Below are positions 57,514-64,000 of a stretch of 64,000 bases of DNA, piece after piece. The DNA is from an uncultured Woeseiaceae bacterium (GTDB taxonomy: Bacteria; Pseudomonadota; Gammaproteobacteria; Steroidobacterales; Woeseiaceae). Location: the NCBI GenBank assembly GCA_945787845.1, contig CALZJH010000007.1:62001-126000 (forward strand), in the 5' to 3' direction. The notes under the pieces were generated by a model, which worked only from the letters and a program-made list of their open reading frames with translations, was not told the origin of the DNA and made no database searches. Positions within the stretch are counted from its first letter, which is position 1. Each line of letters begins with the position of its first letter. Both the position numbers and the translations under genes were made by a program.

Positions 57514-58173
57514 ATGGACGCAATAGAGAAAAAGCGAGCCGTCGCCAGGGCTGCAATGGAATTCATCCAGCCTGGTACGACGCTGGGGGTCGGTACCGGC
57601 TCGACCGTCAATTGCCTCATCGAAATGTTGCCGGAGGTTCGCGAGCGCATCGACCGCGTAGTCTCCAGCTCAAAGGCATCCACGGCGCTACTTGAAGAAC
57701 AGGGCTTTGACGTCCTGACGCTCAACGAAACCGGCGACATCGACCTCTACATCGATGGTGCCGACGAGAGCAACAAGCACCTGCAGCTAATCAAGGGCGG
57801 CGGTGGCGCGTTGACCCGCGAGAAAGTACTCGCCGCGGCCGCACGCCGTTTCATCTGCATCATCGACGATTCCAAGCTGGTCGGCATGCTCGGCGCGTTC
57901 CCACTGCCGATCGAAGTGCTGCCCATGGCCCAGGAGCTTGTCGCACGACGTATGCTCAAGATGCGGGGTCAGCCGATCTGGCGTGAGGGCTTTGTTACCG
58001 ACAACGGTAACCACATCATCGACGTTCATAACCTGAAGATCGCGAATCCGATCGACATGGAAGTCCGCATTAACCGCATCCCTGGGGTTGTAACGGTTGG
58101 GCTATTTGCAGAACGGCCGGCCGACATCCTTCTCATCGCGGATGACAGCGGCGTTCGTGAGATGCGGACTTAG
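57514..58173 (+). CDS. rpiA: Ribose-5-phosphate isomerase A
   Basis: RpiA interconverts ribose-5-phosphate and ribulose-5-phosphate. The 219 residues show TTLGVGTGSTVNCLIEML, SSSKAS, DIDLYIDGADESNKHLQLIKGGGGALTREKVLA and the end GVVTVGLFAERPADILLIADDSGVREM. A TATAGT box (57500-57505) lies eight bases before the ATG and there is only a weak ribosome-binding site, so the message may be leaderless. Rpe, the partner epimerase, is encoded 4 kb away. Confidence 0.96.
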   Translation: MDAIEKKRAVARAAMEFIQPGTTLGVGTGSTVNCLIEMLPEVRERIDRVVSSSKASTALLEEQGFDVLTLNETGDIDLYIDGADESNKHLQLIKGGGGALTREKVLAAAARRFICIIDDSKLVGMLGAFPLPIEVLPMAQELVARRMLKMRGQPIWREGFVTDNGNHIIDVHNLKIANPIDMEVRINRIPGVVTVGLFAERPADILLIADDSGVREMRT

Positions 58174-58320
58174 CCAGAGGGATTCTCGCGCTGCGCGGCG
58201 AGGGATTGACTCGAATCGGCTCAGGGCTTGGCGAGAGGGATTGTCGCTTCGCGACCAAGCATGCGGCTACGCCGCTGCGCTTGTCGAACAGGGGTTCTCA
58301 TCTCCAACTCCCCGAACCAA
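58174..58320. repeat. tRNA-T-arm-like intergenic repeat
   Basis: GAGGGATT occurs three times here (starting near 58177, 58200 and 58235) and once more in the T-arm of the adjacent tRNA-Gln. Between copies lie short perfect hairpins: GTCGC-TTC-GCGAC (58243-58255) and GCGGC-TAC-GCCGC (58263-58275). The unit ends with GTCGAACAGGGGTTCTCA, again T-loop-like. Read on the minus strand these are fragments of the form TTCGA, hairpin, AATCCCTCTCGCC. It looks like a repeat derived from tRNA 3' ends. No coding sequence is supported here. Confidence 0.5.
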
Positions 58321-58321
58321 G

Positions 58322-58361
58322 AAAAAGAAGAAGGGCCCCAAATGGGGCCCTTCTTCTTTTT
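58322..58361. terminator. Bidirectional terminator between rpiA and tRNA-Gln
   Basis: A perfect 18-base inverted repeat (58322-58339 and 58344-58361; the core is AAGGGCCCC) with loop AAAT has A-rich and T-rich outer ends. It can terminate rpiA transcripts on the plus strand and tRNA-Gln transcripts on the minus strand; the tRNA 3' end lies two bases away. Confidence 0.85.
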
Positions 58362-58362
58362 T

Positions 58363-58436
58363 TGGCTGGGGGAGAGGGATTCGAACCCCCGTTGGCGGAG
58401 TCAGAGTCCGCAGTCCTACCACTAGACGATCCCCCA
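58363..58436 (-). tRNA. tRNA-Gln (anticodon CUG)
   Basis: Read on the minus strand the gene begins TGGGGGATCG and ends with the paired TCCCCCA, then G73 and an encoded CCA. The anticodon stem GCGGA/TCCGC encloses the loop CTCTGAC, giving anticodon CTG, which reads CAG (Gln). The T-arm is GGGGGTTCGAATCCCTC. U1 and G73 are normal glutamine identity features. It lies 20 bases after the rpsI stop on the same strand. GatCAB in this window could in principle act on a Glu-charged form. Confidence 0.95.
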
Positions 58437-58456
58437 ATACAGGATCGTGTGACTGC

Positions 58457-58849
58457 TTAGCGCTTCGAGTACTGCGTGGCGCGACGTGCTTTACGCAGGC
58501 CGACCTTCTTGCGCTCCACTTCACGTGCGTCGCGGGTAACAAACCCGGCTTGACGCAGGTTGGGGCGCAGCGACTCGTCGTAAGCCATCAATGCACGCGT
58601 CAGACCGTGGCGAATCGCGCCGGCCTGACCCGTCGTGCCGCCACCTTTTACCGTGACGTCCACATTGAACTTGTCGCCCAGCTGCGTCAGCTCCAACGGC
58701 TGGCGAACGATCATCTGGGCCGTCTTGCGGCCAAAGAAAACGTCCAGCGGGCGCTTGTTAACCGTGATGCTACCTTCGCCGGGCTTCAGGAAAACGCGAG
58801 CTGTCGAGGTCTTGCGACGACCGGTACCGTAAAAAAACGTGTCACTCAT
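58457..58849 (-). CDS. rpsI: 30S ribosomal protein S9
   Basis: The 130 residues read [39 protein letters not shown] and end in the conserved basic tail [17 protein letters not shown], which reaches the P-site tRNA. The length is the E. coli length. It follows rplM by 28 bases in the usual rplM-rpsI operon. Confidence 0.98.
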   Translation of the reverse strand: MSDTFFYGTGRRKTSTARVFLKPGEGSITVNKRPLDVFFGRKTAQMIVRQPLELTQLGDKFNVDVTVKGGGTTGQAGAIRHGLTRALMAYDESLRPNLRQAGFVTRDAREVERKKVGLRKARRATQYSKR

Positions 58850-58877
58850 AATGTCTACTCAGTCTGAGAAGCGCGCT

Positions 58878-59312
58878 TTACGCGTTCACTTCCAGCGGAA
58901 TCGGCTGCTGTGCAGCGTGGGTGTGTTCGGGACCTGCAAATACACGCAACTTCGAGAACATCTGACGTCCCAGCGGGCCGCGCGGCATCATGCCTTTCAC
59001 CGAGTGCTCGAGTGCACGCTCGGGATGCTCCTGCAGGAGCTTGTCGAGCGGTATCGACTTCAGGTTGCCAATGTACCCCGTATGGTGGTGATACATCTTG
59101 TCTTTCAACTTGTTACCGGTCACACGAATCTTCTCGGCATTCACGACAATAATGTAATCGCCCGTGTCCACATGAGGGGTGTACTCCGGCTTGTGCTTGC
59201 CACGCAGACGGTGCGCGATCTCGGTCGACAGACGACCCAGGGTCTTGTTCGTGGCATCTACCACGTACCAGTCGCGGCGAACCTCTGCTGGCTTCGCAGA
59301 AAACGTCTTCAT
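58878..59312 (-). CDS. rplM: 50S ribosomal protein L13
   Basis: The 144 residues contain [50 protein letters not shown], the L13 signature, and [18 protein letters not shown]. It is the first gene of the rplM-rpsI operon, with a long leader of about 120 bases from the predicted promoter. In E. coli L13 represses its own operon through the leader; whether this leader does the same is not visible. Confidence 0.98.
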   Translation of the reverse strand: MKTFSAKPAEVRRDWYVVDATNKTLGRLSTEIAHRLRGKHKPEYTPHVDTGDYIIVVNAEKIRVTGNKLKDKMYHHHTGYIGNLKSIPLDKLLQEHPERALEHSVKGMMPRGPLGRQMFSKLRVFAGPEHTHAAQQPIPLEVNA

Positions 59313-59441
59313 AATTCTGATTTCCGTAAGGGAATGATCTTGTCTTTCACCGGGTTACCGTCACGTCCCTGCGGACCTGCCTTTACCCGGCGAGCCATCC
59401 GCGCACGCAAGTACGTTCGCTGGATTGGCGAAAGGCGCGAA

Positions 59442-59470
59442 ATTCTACTGTAGCCCCCCACCTAATGCAA
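59442..59470 (-). promoter_or_regulatory. Promoter of rplM-rpsI
   Basis: On the minus strand TTGCAT (59470-59465) and TAGAAT (59447-59442) are separated by 17 bases, predicting a start near 59435. Both hexamers are close to consensus. The spacer contains one arm of an 8-base inverted repeat (AGCCCCCC at 59452-59459, GGGGGGCT at 59491-59498). Confidence 0.6.
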
Positions 59471-59514
59471 ACCCTATTACGGGCAAGACCGGGGGGCTTT
59501 CCTGCAGCTTGAGC

Positions 59515-60237
59515 CTAGAACGTGTACTCGAGCGACAGTGCTGTGTAAGTATCTGTTTTTTCAAGCAGTGGCAGCACGTCGGAATTGTGCTTGATCGTGT
59601 ACGAGGCCACGAGCGCAAGATCGCCCAGGAGCTTGGCGGACAACGCGGAGACCGACTCCGTATAGGTGTTCTCTCCGCCCGCCTCGACCGTCAGGTCCTG
59701 GCGGAATTCTGCGGTCTCACTGAGCAGCCACTTGTAGTACAGGCCGCCGCGGAAAATCGTCTCGTCTTCCGTGCTGCCGTCCTGCAGCGTCGACTGCCTG
59801 GCACCGGCGCCGATCTCAGCGTTCAGCTTGTGCTTGTCGGCATCGATAAGACGCCTGCCATAGCCCAGCGTCTGCGAGAACTGGGTATCGAAACCGCCGA
59901 ACCGGTCCTTGCGCCAGTTCAGGCGCCCGAACAGGAAGTCGTGGTCGGTCAGGTTGCGCTCGCTCTTCCAGCCCGCATCGTAGGCTTCGGTGGTGGTCAC
60001 CTCGTTCTCGGAGGCGTTGATTGCCGCCGCGTTAAAGAAATGCACCCACTTGCCCGCCGTGTAGCCAACCTCGAAGCCCGTGTTCAGGGTCGAGTTCTCG
60101 GTATTGCCGGATGTTGCCAGGTAACCCAGCTTGGCCTTGCCGGACCAGGGGCTCTCAGGTGCTTCGGGGGCGTCCTGGGCCATCAGGGAAAACGGTGCGA
60201 ACAGTGCCGTCGCGATGAGTAACGTACGCAATTTCAT
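59515..60237 (-). CDS. DUF481 outer-membrane protein
   Basis: The 240 residues have a signal peptide ending SLMAQ and the family pattern WSGKAKLGYLATSGNTENSTLNTGFEVGYT. Alternating beta-strands of a predicted outer-membrane barrel follow, ending in a C-terminal aromatic residue (LSLEYTF), the usual insertion signal. The function is unknown; some members are salt-induced. It diverges from coq7. Confidence 0.88.
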   Translation of the reverse strand: MKLRTLLIATALFAPFSLMAQDAPEAPESPWSGKAKLGYLATSGNTENSTLNTGFEVGYTAGKWVHFFNAAAINASENEVTTTEAYDAGWKSERNLTDHDFLFGRLNWRKDRFGGFDTQFSQTLGYGRRLIDADKHKLNAEIGAGARQSTLQDGSTEDETIFRGGLYYKWLLSETAEFRQDLTVEAGGENTYTESVSALSAKLLGDLALVASYTIKHNSDVLPLLEKTDTYTALSLEYTF

Positions 60238-60312
60238 GCATATCTCCTTAAAGAATTCGGTGTTGCGGCCAAAAAAGGCTGCGGAGTATACCGTTGGTGG
60301 ACGCCGCTTCGC

Positions 60313-60318
60313 TATAAT
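60313..60318 (+). promoter_or_regulatory. Consensus -10 box just before coq7
   Basis: A perfect TATAAT lies eight bases before the coq7 ATG (60326). No ribosome-binding site fits between the box and the ATG, and no convincing -35 hexamer lies 16-18 bases upstream. A transcript from here would start at or next to the ATG. Confidence 0.45.
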
Positions 60319-60325
60319 TTGTCAC

Positions 60326-60970
60326 ATGAACAAGCGAAAACTCACACCCGTTGACCGTCTCCTGGCCAGCGCCAACAACGCCCTGCGAACGGTGGCAGCG
60401 CCAGCCGGTCGCTCGGCGCGGGCCAACCCGGCCGCGAATATCATCGATGCCGACCTCGACGCGCGCCAGAAACGGCATGCTGCCGGGCTCATGCGGATCA
60501 ATCACGCCGGCGAAGTCGCGGCACAGGCCCTCTACCAGGGACACGCCACCGTTGCCCGCGACAAGCAGGTCGAGGCGCAGCTGCAGCATGCCGCTGACGA
60601 GGAATTCGACCACCTGGCCTGGTGTGAAGAACGTATTAACGAGCTCGGCGAAGACGTCAGCAAACTCAGCCCGTTCTGGTACGCCGGCGCTTATGCGATC
60701 GGCGCGGCCAGCGGGATTCTCGGCGACAGATGGAGCCTGGGATTCATAGCAGAGACGGAGAAACAGGTGTGTGCACACCTGGACAGCCACCTGGACAGCC
60801 TGCCTCCCGAGGATGTGAAGAGCCGCGCCATCGTCGAGCAGATGCGTGACGAGGAAGAGGAACACGGCGAGAATGCGAAGGACGCGGGCGCGGCGGATTT
60901 ACCTGCGCCGGTAAAGCGTCTGATGCGGATGACGGCCAAAGTTATGACAAAAACGGCATATTGGGTGTAA
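60326..60970 (+). CDS. coq7: 5-demethoxyubiquinol hydroxylase Coq7 (UbiF-equivalent)
   Basis: Coq7 is a di-iron enzyme that hydroxylates C6 of demethoxyubiquinol. The 214 residues have the carboxylate/histidine motifs INHAGEVAAQALYQGH, ADEEFDHLAWCEERINEL and MRDEEEEHGENA. The proposed membrane-touching helix is WYAGAYAIGAASGILGD. In many proteobacteria this replaces the flavin enzyme UbiF. I start at MNKRKLTPVDRLLA; the longer frame is antisense to the DUF481 gene. Confidence 0.95.
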   Translation: MNKRKLTPVDRLLASANNALRTVAAPAGRSARANPAANIIDADLDARQKRHAAGLMRINHAGEVAAQALYQGHATVARDKQVEAQLQHAADEEFDHLAWCEERINELGEDVSKLSPFWYAGAYAIGAASGILGDRWSLGFIAETEKQVCAHLDSHLDSLPPEDVKSRAIVEQMRDEEEEHGENAKDAGAADLPAPVKRLMRMTAKVMTKTAYWV

Positions 60971-61062
60971 TCGGCAAGAAAAATCCGAGAAAACACGGAC
61001 TTATCTTGCCCTGACCGGCAATCTGTATTAAAAGTAGTGCGCGAATGGGCGAGGGATTACGA

Positions 61063-61716
61063 ATGCAGACAACAGCGAAAAACCTGAGCGATGTACCGGC
61101 GATAAACCGCTTCCTCAGCTACTGCAGGGTGCGGACGGTGCCGCAGAAGACGGTGATGATCCATGCCGGTGATTTGCCGGACGTTTTGTATTACATCGTC
61201 GACGGCTCAGTTGAGGTCATGATTGAGGACGAAGACGGCAATGAGATGGTTCTGGCTTACCTGAACAAGGGACAGTTCTTCGGTGAGATGGGGCTCTTCT
61301 ACGAGCAACCGACTCGCAGCGCCTGGGTGCGCACACGCACCGAGTGCGAGATTGCCGAGATGACCTACCCTCGTTTTCGCCAGATCGCGAGCGAGAGCCC
61401 CGGACTCGTCTTTGAACTGGCCACACAGCTGGCGACGCGCCTCGACCGCACCAATCGCAAGCTGGGCGACCTCGCCTTTGTGGATGTCACGGGTCGCGTG
61501 GCGCATGCCATTATGGACCTGTGCAACGAACCCGATGCGATGACGCATCCGGACGGGATGCAGATCAAGGTCAGCCGCCAGGAATTGAGCCGCCTCGTTG
61601 GCTGCTCGAGGGAAATGGCCGGCCGTGTTCTGAAGGTTCTTGAAGAACAGGGCCTGGTCTCCGCCAGCGGCAAGACTATCGTCGTCTACGGCGCGAGACC
61701 CAACCGCAAACTCTGA
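61063..61716 (+). CDS. crp: Crp/Vfr-type cyclic AMP receptor protein
   Basis: I start at the ATG at 61063, which has GAGGG seven bases upstream; an ATG at 61045 has none. The 217 residues comprise the cyclic-nucleotide fold with the phosphate-binding cassette GQFFGEMGLFYEQPTRSAWVRTRTECEIAEM, a long dimer helix, and a helix-turn-helix (VSRQELSRLVGCSREMAGRVLKVLEEQGLV). The close resemblance to E. coli Crp and Pseudomonas Vfr suggests a global regulator responding to cAMP. Its own regulation is not visible. Confidence 0.93.
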   Translation: MQTTAKNLSDVPAINRFLSYCRVRTVPQKTVMIHAGDLPDVLYYIVDGSVEVMIEDEDGNEMVLAYLNKGQFFGEMGLFYEQPTRSAWVRTRTECEIAEMTYPRFRQIASESPGLVFELATQLATRLDRTNRKLGDLAFVDVTGRVAHAIMDLCNEPDAMTHPDGMQIKVSRQELSRLVGCSREMAGRVLKVLEEQGLVSASGKTIVVYGARPNRKL

Positions 61717-61721
61717 TTGAC

Positions 61722-61745
61722 AAGGTCGGCGTCAGCCGGCCTTTT
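61722..61745 (+). terminator. Intrinsic terminator of crp
   Basis: AAGGTCGGC (61722-61730), loop GTCA, and GCCGGCCTT (61735-61743) form a nine-base stem with one G-T pair, followed by a short T-run. It begins five bases after the crp stop and overlaps the 3' end of the convergent rpe gene. Confidence 0.65.
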
Positions 61746-62400
61746 CAATTTCGGACTTCATGGCCGAGATCGTGGCCGCATAGTCGTCGCTGCCAAAAAT
61801 CGCCGAACCCGCAACGAACGTATCCGCACCCGCTGCGGCGATGTCGCCAATATTGTCGACTTTGACCCCACCGTCGATTTCGAGACGGATATCCAGACCG
61901 CTGTCGTCAATTATCCTGCGCGCCTGCTGCAGTTTGGCGAGGACCGATGGAATGAATTTCTGGCCACCGAAGCCGGGGTTCACCGACATCAGCAGCACCA
62001 TGTCCACCTTGTCGATGACATACTCGAGCCAGTCAAGGGGCGTGGCCGGATTGAACACCAGGCCGGCTTTGCAGCCCTGCTCCCTGATCAGGCCCAGCGA
62101 GCGGTCCGGGTGCCGGCTCGCCTCGGGGTGAAACGTGATGTAGCTGGCGCCTGCCTTGGCAAAATCCGGAATGATGCGATCGACGGGCTCCACCATCAGG
62201 TGCACGTCGATCGGCGCCTCAATACCGTGGTTGCGCAGGGCATCGCAGATCATCGGCCCAATCGTCAGGTTCGGAACGAAGTGATTGTCCATGACGTCGA
62301 AATGCACGATATCGGCGCCAGCGTCGAGAACGGCCTGGACGTCCTCGCCGAGGCGGGCAAAGTCAGCGGAAAGTATCGAGGGAGCGATCAGGGGTTTCAC
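61732..62400 (-). CDS. rpe: Ribulose-phosphate 3-epimerase
   Basis: Rpe interconverts ribulose-5-phosphate and xylulose-5-phosphate. The 222 residues start [44 protein letters not shown], with the metal-binding histidine and aspartate residues, and continue with [29 protein letters not shown] and [30 protein letters not shown]. It converges on crp and shares an RpiA pathway step. Confidence 0.97.
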   Translation of the reverse strand: MKPLIAPSILSADFARLGEDVQAVLDAGADIVHFDVMDNHFVPNLTIGPMICDALRNHGIEAPIDVHLMVEPVDRIIPDFAKAGASYITFHPEASRHPDRSLGLIREQGCKAGLVFNPATPLDWLEYVIDKVDMVLLMSVNPGFGGQKFIPSVLAKLQQARRIIDDSGLDIRLEIDGGVKVDNIGDIAAAGADTFVAGSAIFGSDDYAATISAMKSEIEKAG

Positions 62401-62432
62401 AGCGAATCCTTATAAGAAGTTTCTAATATACT

Positions 62433-63203
62433 CTACCTTATTGAGCGCCTTGCTTTCAGCATTTCATAGGCACCTCGTACCTCTCGCGTACGGCGCTCAG
62501 CCTCGGCCATGACATCGGCACCCGGGTTGCTGCCCGAAATCTTGTCGGGATGGTTTTTGTTCATCAGCCGGCGGTACGCTTTCTTGATGTCGTCATTGCT
62601 TGCATCGCTTGGCACACCGAGCGCCTCGTAGGCCCCGCGCACCCGCGCAGCATCCGCATCTCCGGCGGGCGAGCGCTTGAAGCTCTTTTGCGCGCGAATC
62701 ATGGCCTCGAGCTGGGCGAGCTCGACCCGTCCGATGCCGAATTCCTTGCAGATCGTCCAGATGCGTGCACGTTCTTCCTTTGCGAGGGAGTCCTTTGCCA
62801 GAACGACCTCGAGAACGAGCCGCAGGAACAGGGTGCGCTTCGACATGCCGCGCCCACTAACGCGCCGTACTTCACGCAGGGTCTGCACGAAGGGAAACCC
62901 GGCGTGTTTGCCATCCTCAAACCAGCCAACGGCACGGCGAACCTGGGCGGGACTCAGGCCAAGCCGGTGCATCACCAGGCGAGCCGCACGAATCTCGTCC
63001 TCGGATACACGCCCGTCCGTCTTCGCAAGGTGGCCCATGACGCTGAACAGCGCACGCACAAACTCGTCCGATACGCCCGACAACGAGGCGCCCTGGCGTG
63101 CAAACGCGTCGACGCTGTTTTTGAATCCCCGGTAGAACTGGTAAGCAACCAGCAACAAGACGATCAGGGCAATGGTCTTTCCGAGGAACATATGGTCGTG
63201 CAT
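62433..63203 (-). CDS. DjlA-like co-chaperone (TerB-like domain plus J domain)
   Basis: The 256 residues have an N-terminal membrane helix ([18 protein letters not shown]), a TerB/DjlA-like helical domain ([32 protein letters not shown]), and a C-terminal J domain with the HPD motif ([16 protein letters not shown]) that stimulates DnaK. The domain order matches DjlA of E. coli. Its clients are unknown; DjlA in E. coli affects capsule signalling when overproduced. It diverges from purC with a gap of about 70 bases. Confidence 0.9.
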   Translation of the reverse strand: MHDHMFLGKTIALIVLLLVAYQFYRGFKNSVDAFARQGASLSGVSDEFVRALFSVMGHLAKTDGRVSEDEIRAARLVMHRLGLSPAQVRRAVGWFEDGKHAGFPFVQTLREVRRVSGRGMSKRTLFLRLVLEVVLAKDSLAKEERARIWTICKEFGIGRVELAQLEAMIRAQKSFKRSPAGDADAARVRGAYEALGVPSDASNDDIKKAYRRLMNKNHPDKISGSNPGADVMAEAERRTREVRGAYEMLKARRSIR

Positions 63204-63274
63204 CGTATCGCGACTGGTCCCGCATTCCTATCACGCAGCTTGCGAGCAAGCGCCTTTACGGCGATCATCGCAGC

Positions 63275-64000
63275 ATGGATACCGCTAACGTCCTCTTCGA
63301 AACCGCTATTCCTGAGCTGCCGTTGATCGGGCGCGGTAAAGTGCGCGACATCTACAGTGTCGATGACGACCACCTGCTCATAGTCACCACGGATCGCTTG
63401 TCGGCCTACGATGTTGTTATGCCGGACCCGGTCCCCGGCAAGGGTGAAATCCTGACCAGGATTTCGCTGTTCTGGTTTCGCATGATGAGCGACATCGTCG
63501 ACAACCAGCTCACCGACCTTTGTGTTGCCGATGTGATCAAGGACCCCGAACTGCAGGAACAGCTCAAGACGCGCGCACTCGTTGTGAAGCGGCTCAAGCC
63601 TCTGCCGATCGAGGCCGTCGTCCGCGGCTACCTGATCGGCTCGGGGTGGAAGGACTACCAGGACACGGGCCGGGTGTGCGGCATCGATCTGCCTGCGGGC
63701 CTGCGGCAGGCCGAGAAGCTGCCGCAGACGCTGTTCACGCCGGCCTACAAGGCCGAAGCCGGCGCACATGACGAGAACATCAGTTTTGAGAAAGTCACGG
63801 AGCTCGTGGGAGAGAAGCTGGCAACCCGCGTGCGCGACATCTCGATCGAGATTTATGAGCGAGCCGCCGCCTTTGCGCTCGAGCGCGGCATCATCATTGC
63901 CGACACCAAGTTCGAGTTCGGACTCGATCCGCAGGGGCGCCTCTACATTATCGATGAGGTCCTGACACCGGATTCATCCCGCTTCTGGCCGGTTGATGGC
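63275..64000 (+). CDS. purC: Phosphoribosylaminoimidazole-succinocarboxamide synthase (3' end cut)
   Basis: PurC joins aspartate to CAIR in purine synthesis, using ATP. The ATG at 63275 opens 242 codons to the window edge. Motifs are GRGKVRDIYSVDDDHLLIVTTDRLSAYDVVMPDPVPGKG, the VVRGYLIGSGWKDYQ segment, TPAYKAEAGAHDENISFE, IADTKFEFG and DEVLTPDSSRFWP. The longer early part (IGRGKVRDIY preceded by about 18 residues) is of the yeast Ade1/longer bacterial type rather than the short E. coli type. About 50-60 residues are missing. Confidence 0.95.
   Translation, partial: MDTANVLFETAIPELPLIGRGKVRDIYSVDDDHLLIVTTDRLSAYDVVMPDPVPGKGEILTRISLFWFRMMSDIVDNQLTDLCVADVIKDPELQEQLKTRALVVKRLKPLPIEAVVRGYLIGSGWKDYQDTGRVCGIDLPAGLRQAEKLPQTLFTPAYKAEAGAHDENISFEKVTELVGEKLATRVRDISIEIYERAAAFALERGIIIADTKFEFGLDPQGRLYIIDEVLTPDSSRFWPVDG

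Noticed and set aside
58174..58436. Integration site of a mobile element at tRNA-Gln
   Set aside because: There is no integrase, no phage gene, and no direct repeat of the full tRNA 3' end within the window; the fragments are too short and hairpin-interrupted for an att site.

Overview
This 64 kb window is ordinary chromosome from a GC-rich, aerobic, didermic gammaproteobacterium. It carries LptD, SurA, Lgt, lipoprotein signal peptides, oxygen-dependent ubiquinone hydroxylases (UbiH, a UbiI-like paralogue, Coq7) and a Crp/Vfr-type regulator. The ygfB-pepP-ubiH-ubiI / zapA-6S RNA-ygfA order is the gammaproteobacterial one. The ECF sigma/Ser-Thr kinase-TPR pair, the DUF885 and VPS10-like exported proteins and GatCAB fit a marine lineage such as Woeseiaceae, but that assignment is inference. 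I found no prophage, transposase or CRISPR array.

Layout. 1-6.7 kb (minus): a cut FAD-linked dehydrogenase; a GntR (YtrA-type) regulator with a membrane-protein partner and a near-perfect palindromic operator; then gatCAB-hslO. 6.8-16.2 kb (plus): a tightly packed envelope cluster, mreBCD-mrdA-rodA-mltB-rlpA-dacA-ybeD-lipB. 16.2-17.9 kb: a small accessory block of two lipoproteins and two small membrane proteins. 17.9-26.1 kb: amgK-murU (peptidoglycan recycling) diverging from lptD-surA-pdxA-rsmA-apaG-apaH. 26.1-29.4 kb: ECF sigma factor plus Ser/Thr kinase with TPRs. 29.5-35.1 kb: two small ORFs, then lgt-thyA-folA, a DUF255 protein and an M23 peptidase. 35.1-37.9 kb: a 932-residue double HtrA resembling fungal Nma111. 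38.0-43.1 kb: a glycine-cleavage operon gcvT-gcvH-gcvPA-tpx-gcvPB behind a glycine riboswitch. 43.2-50.7 kb: DUF885 peptidase, VPS10-like protein, and a RimK-like ATP-grasp / transglutaminase-7TM pair. 50.7-56.5 kb: ubiquinone genes, pepP, ygfB, a ZapB-like coiled coil, zapA, 6S RNA and ygfA. 56.8-64 kb: a lysine-repeat histone-H1-like protein, rpiA, a tRNA-derived repeat, tRNA-Gln(CUG), rplM-rpsI, DUF481, coq7, crp, rpe, djlA-like and a cut purC.

Themes. Most genes serve the envelope: rod-shape elongation (MreBCD, PBP2, RodA), wall trimming and recycling (MltB, RlpA, DacA, AmgK, MurU), and outer-membrane and lipoprotein assembly (LptD, SurA, Lgt). A second theme is one-carbon metabolism: the glycine cleavage system, ThyA, FolA and YgfA, with LipB supplying the octanoyl group that matures GcvH.

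Most worth a second look: the bacterial Nma111-type protease; the thiol peroxidase inside the gcv operon that lacks the resolving cysteine; amgK with no usable ATG/GTG/TTG start and a probable ATC start; the tRNA-T-arm-like repeat beside tRNA-Gln; the GntR operator; and the 58-residue membrane protein at 17706. All functional calls come from reading motifs and gene order; no database search was run.
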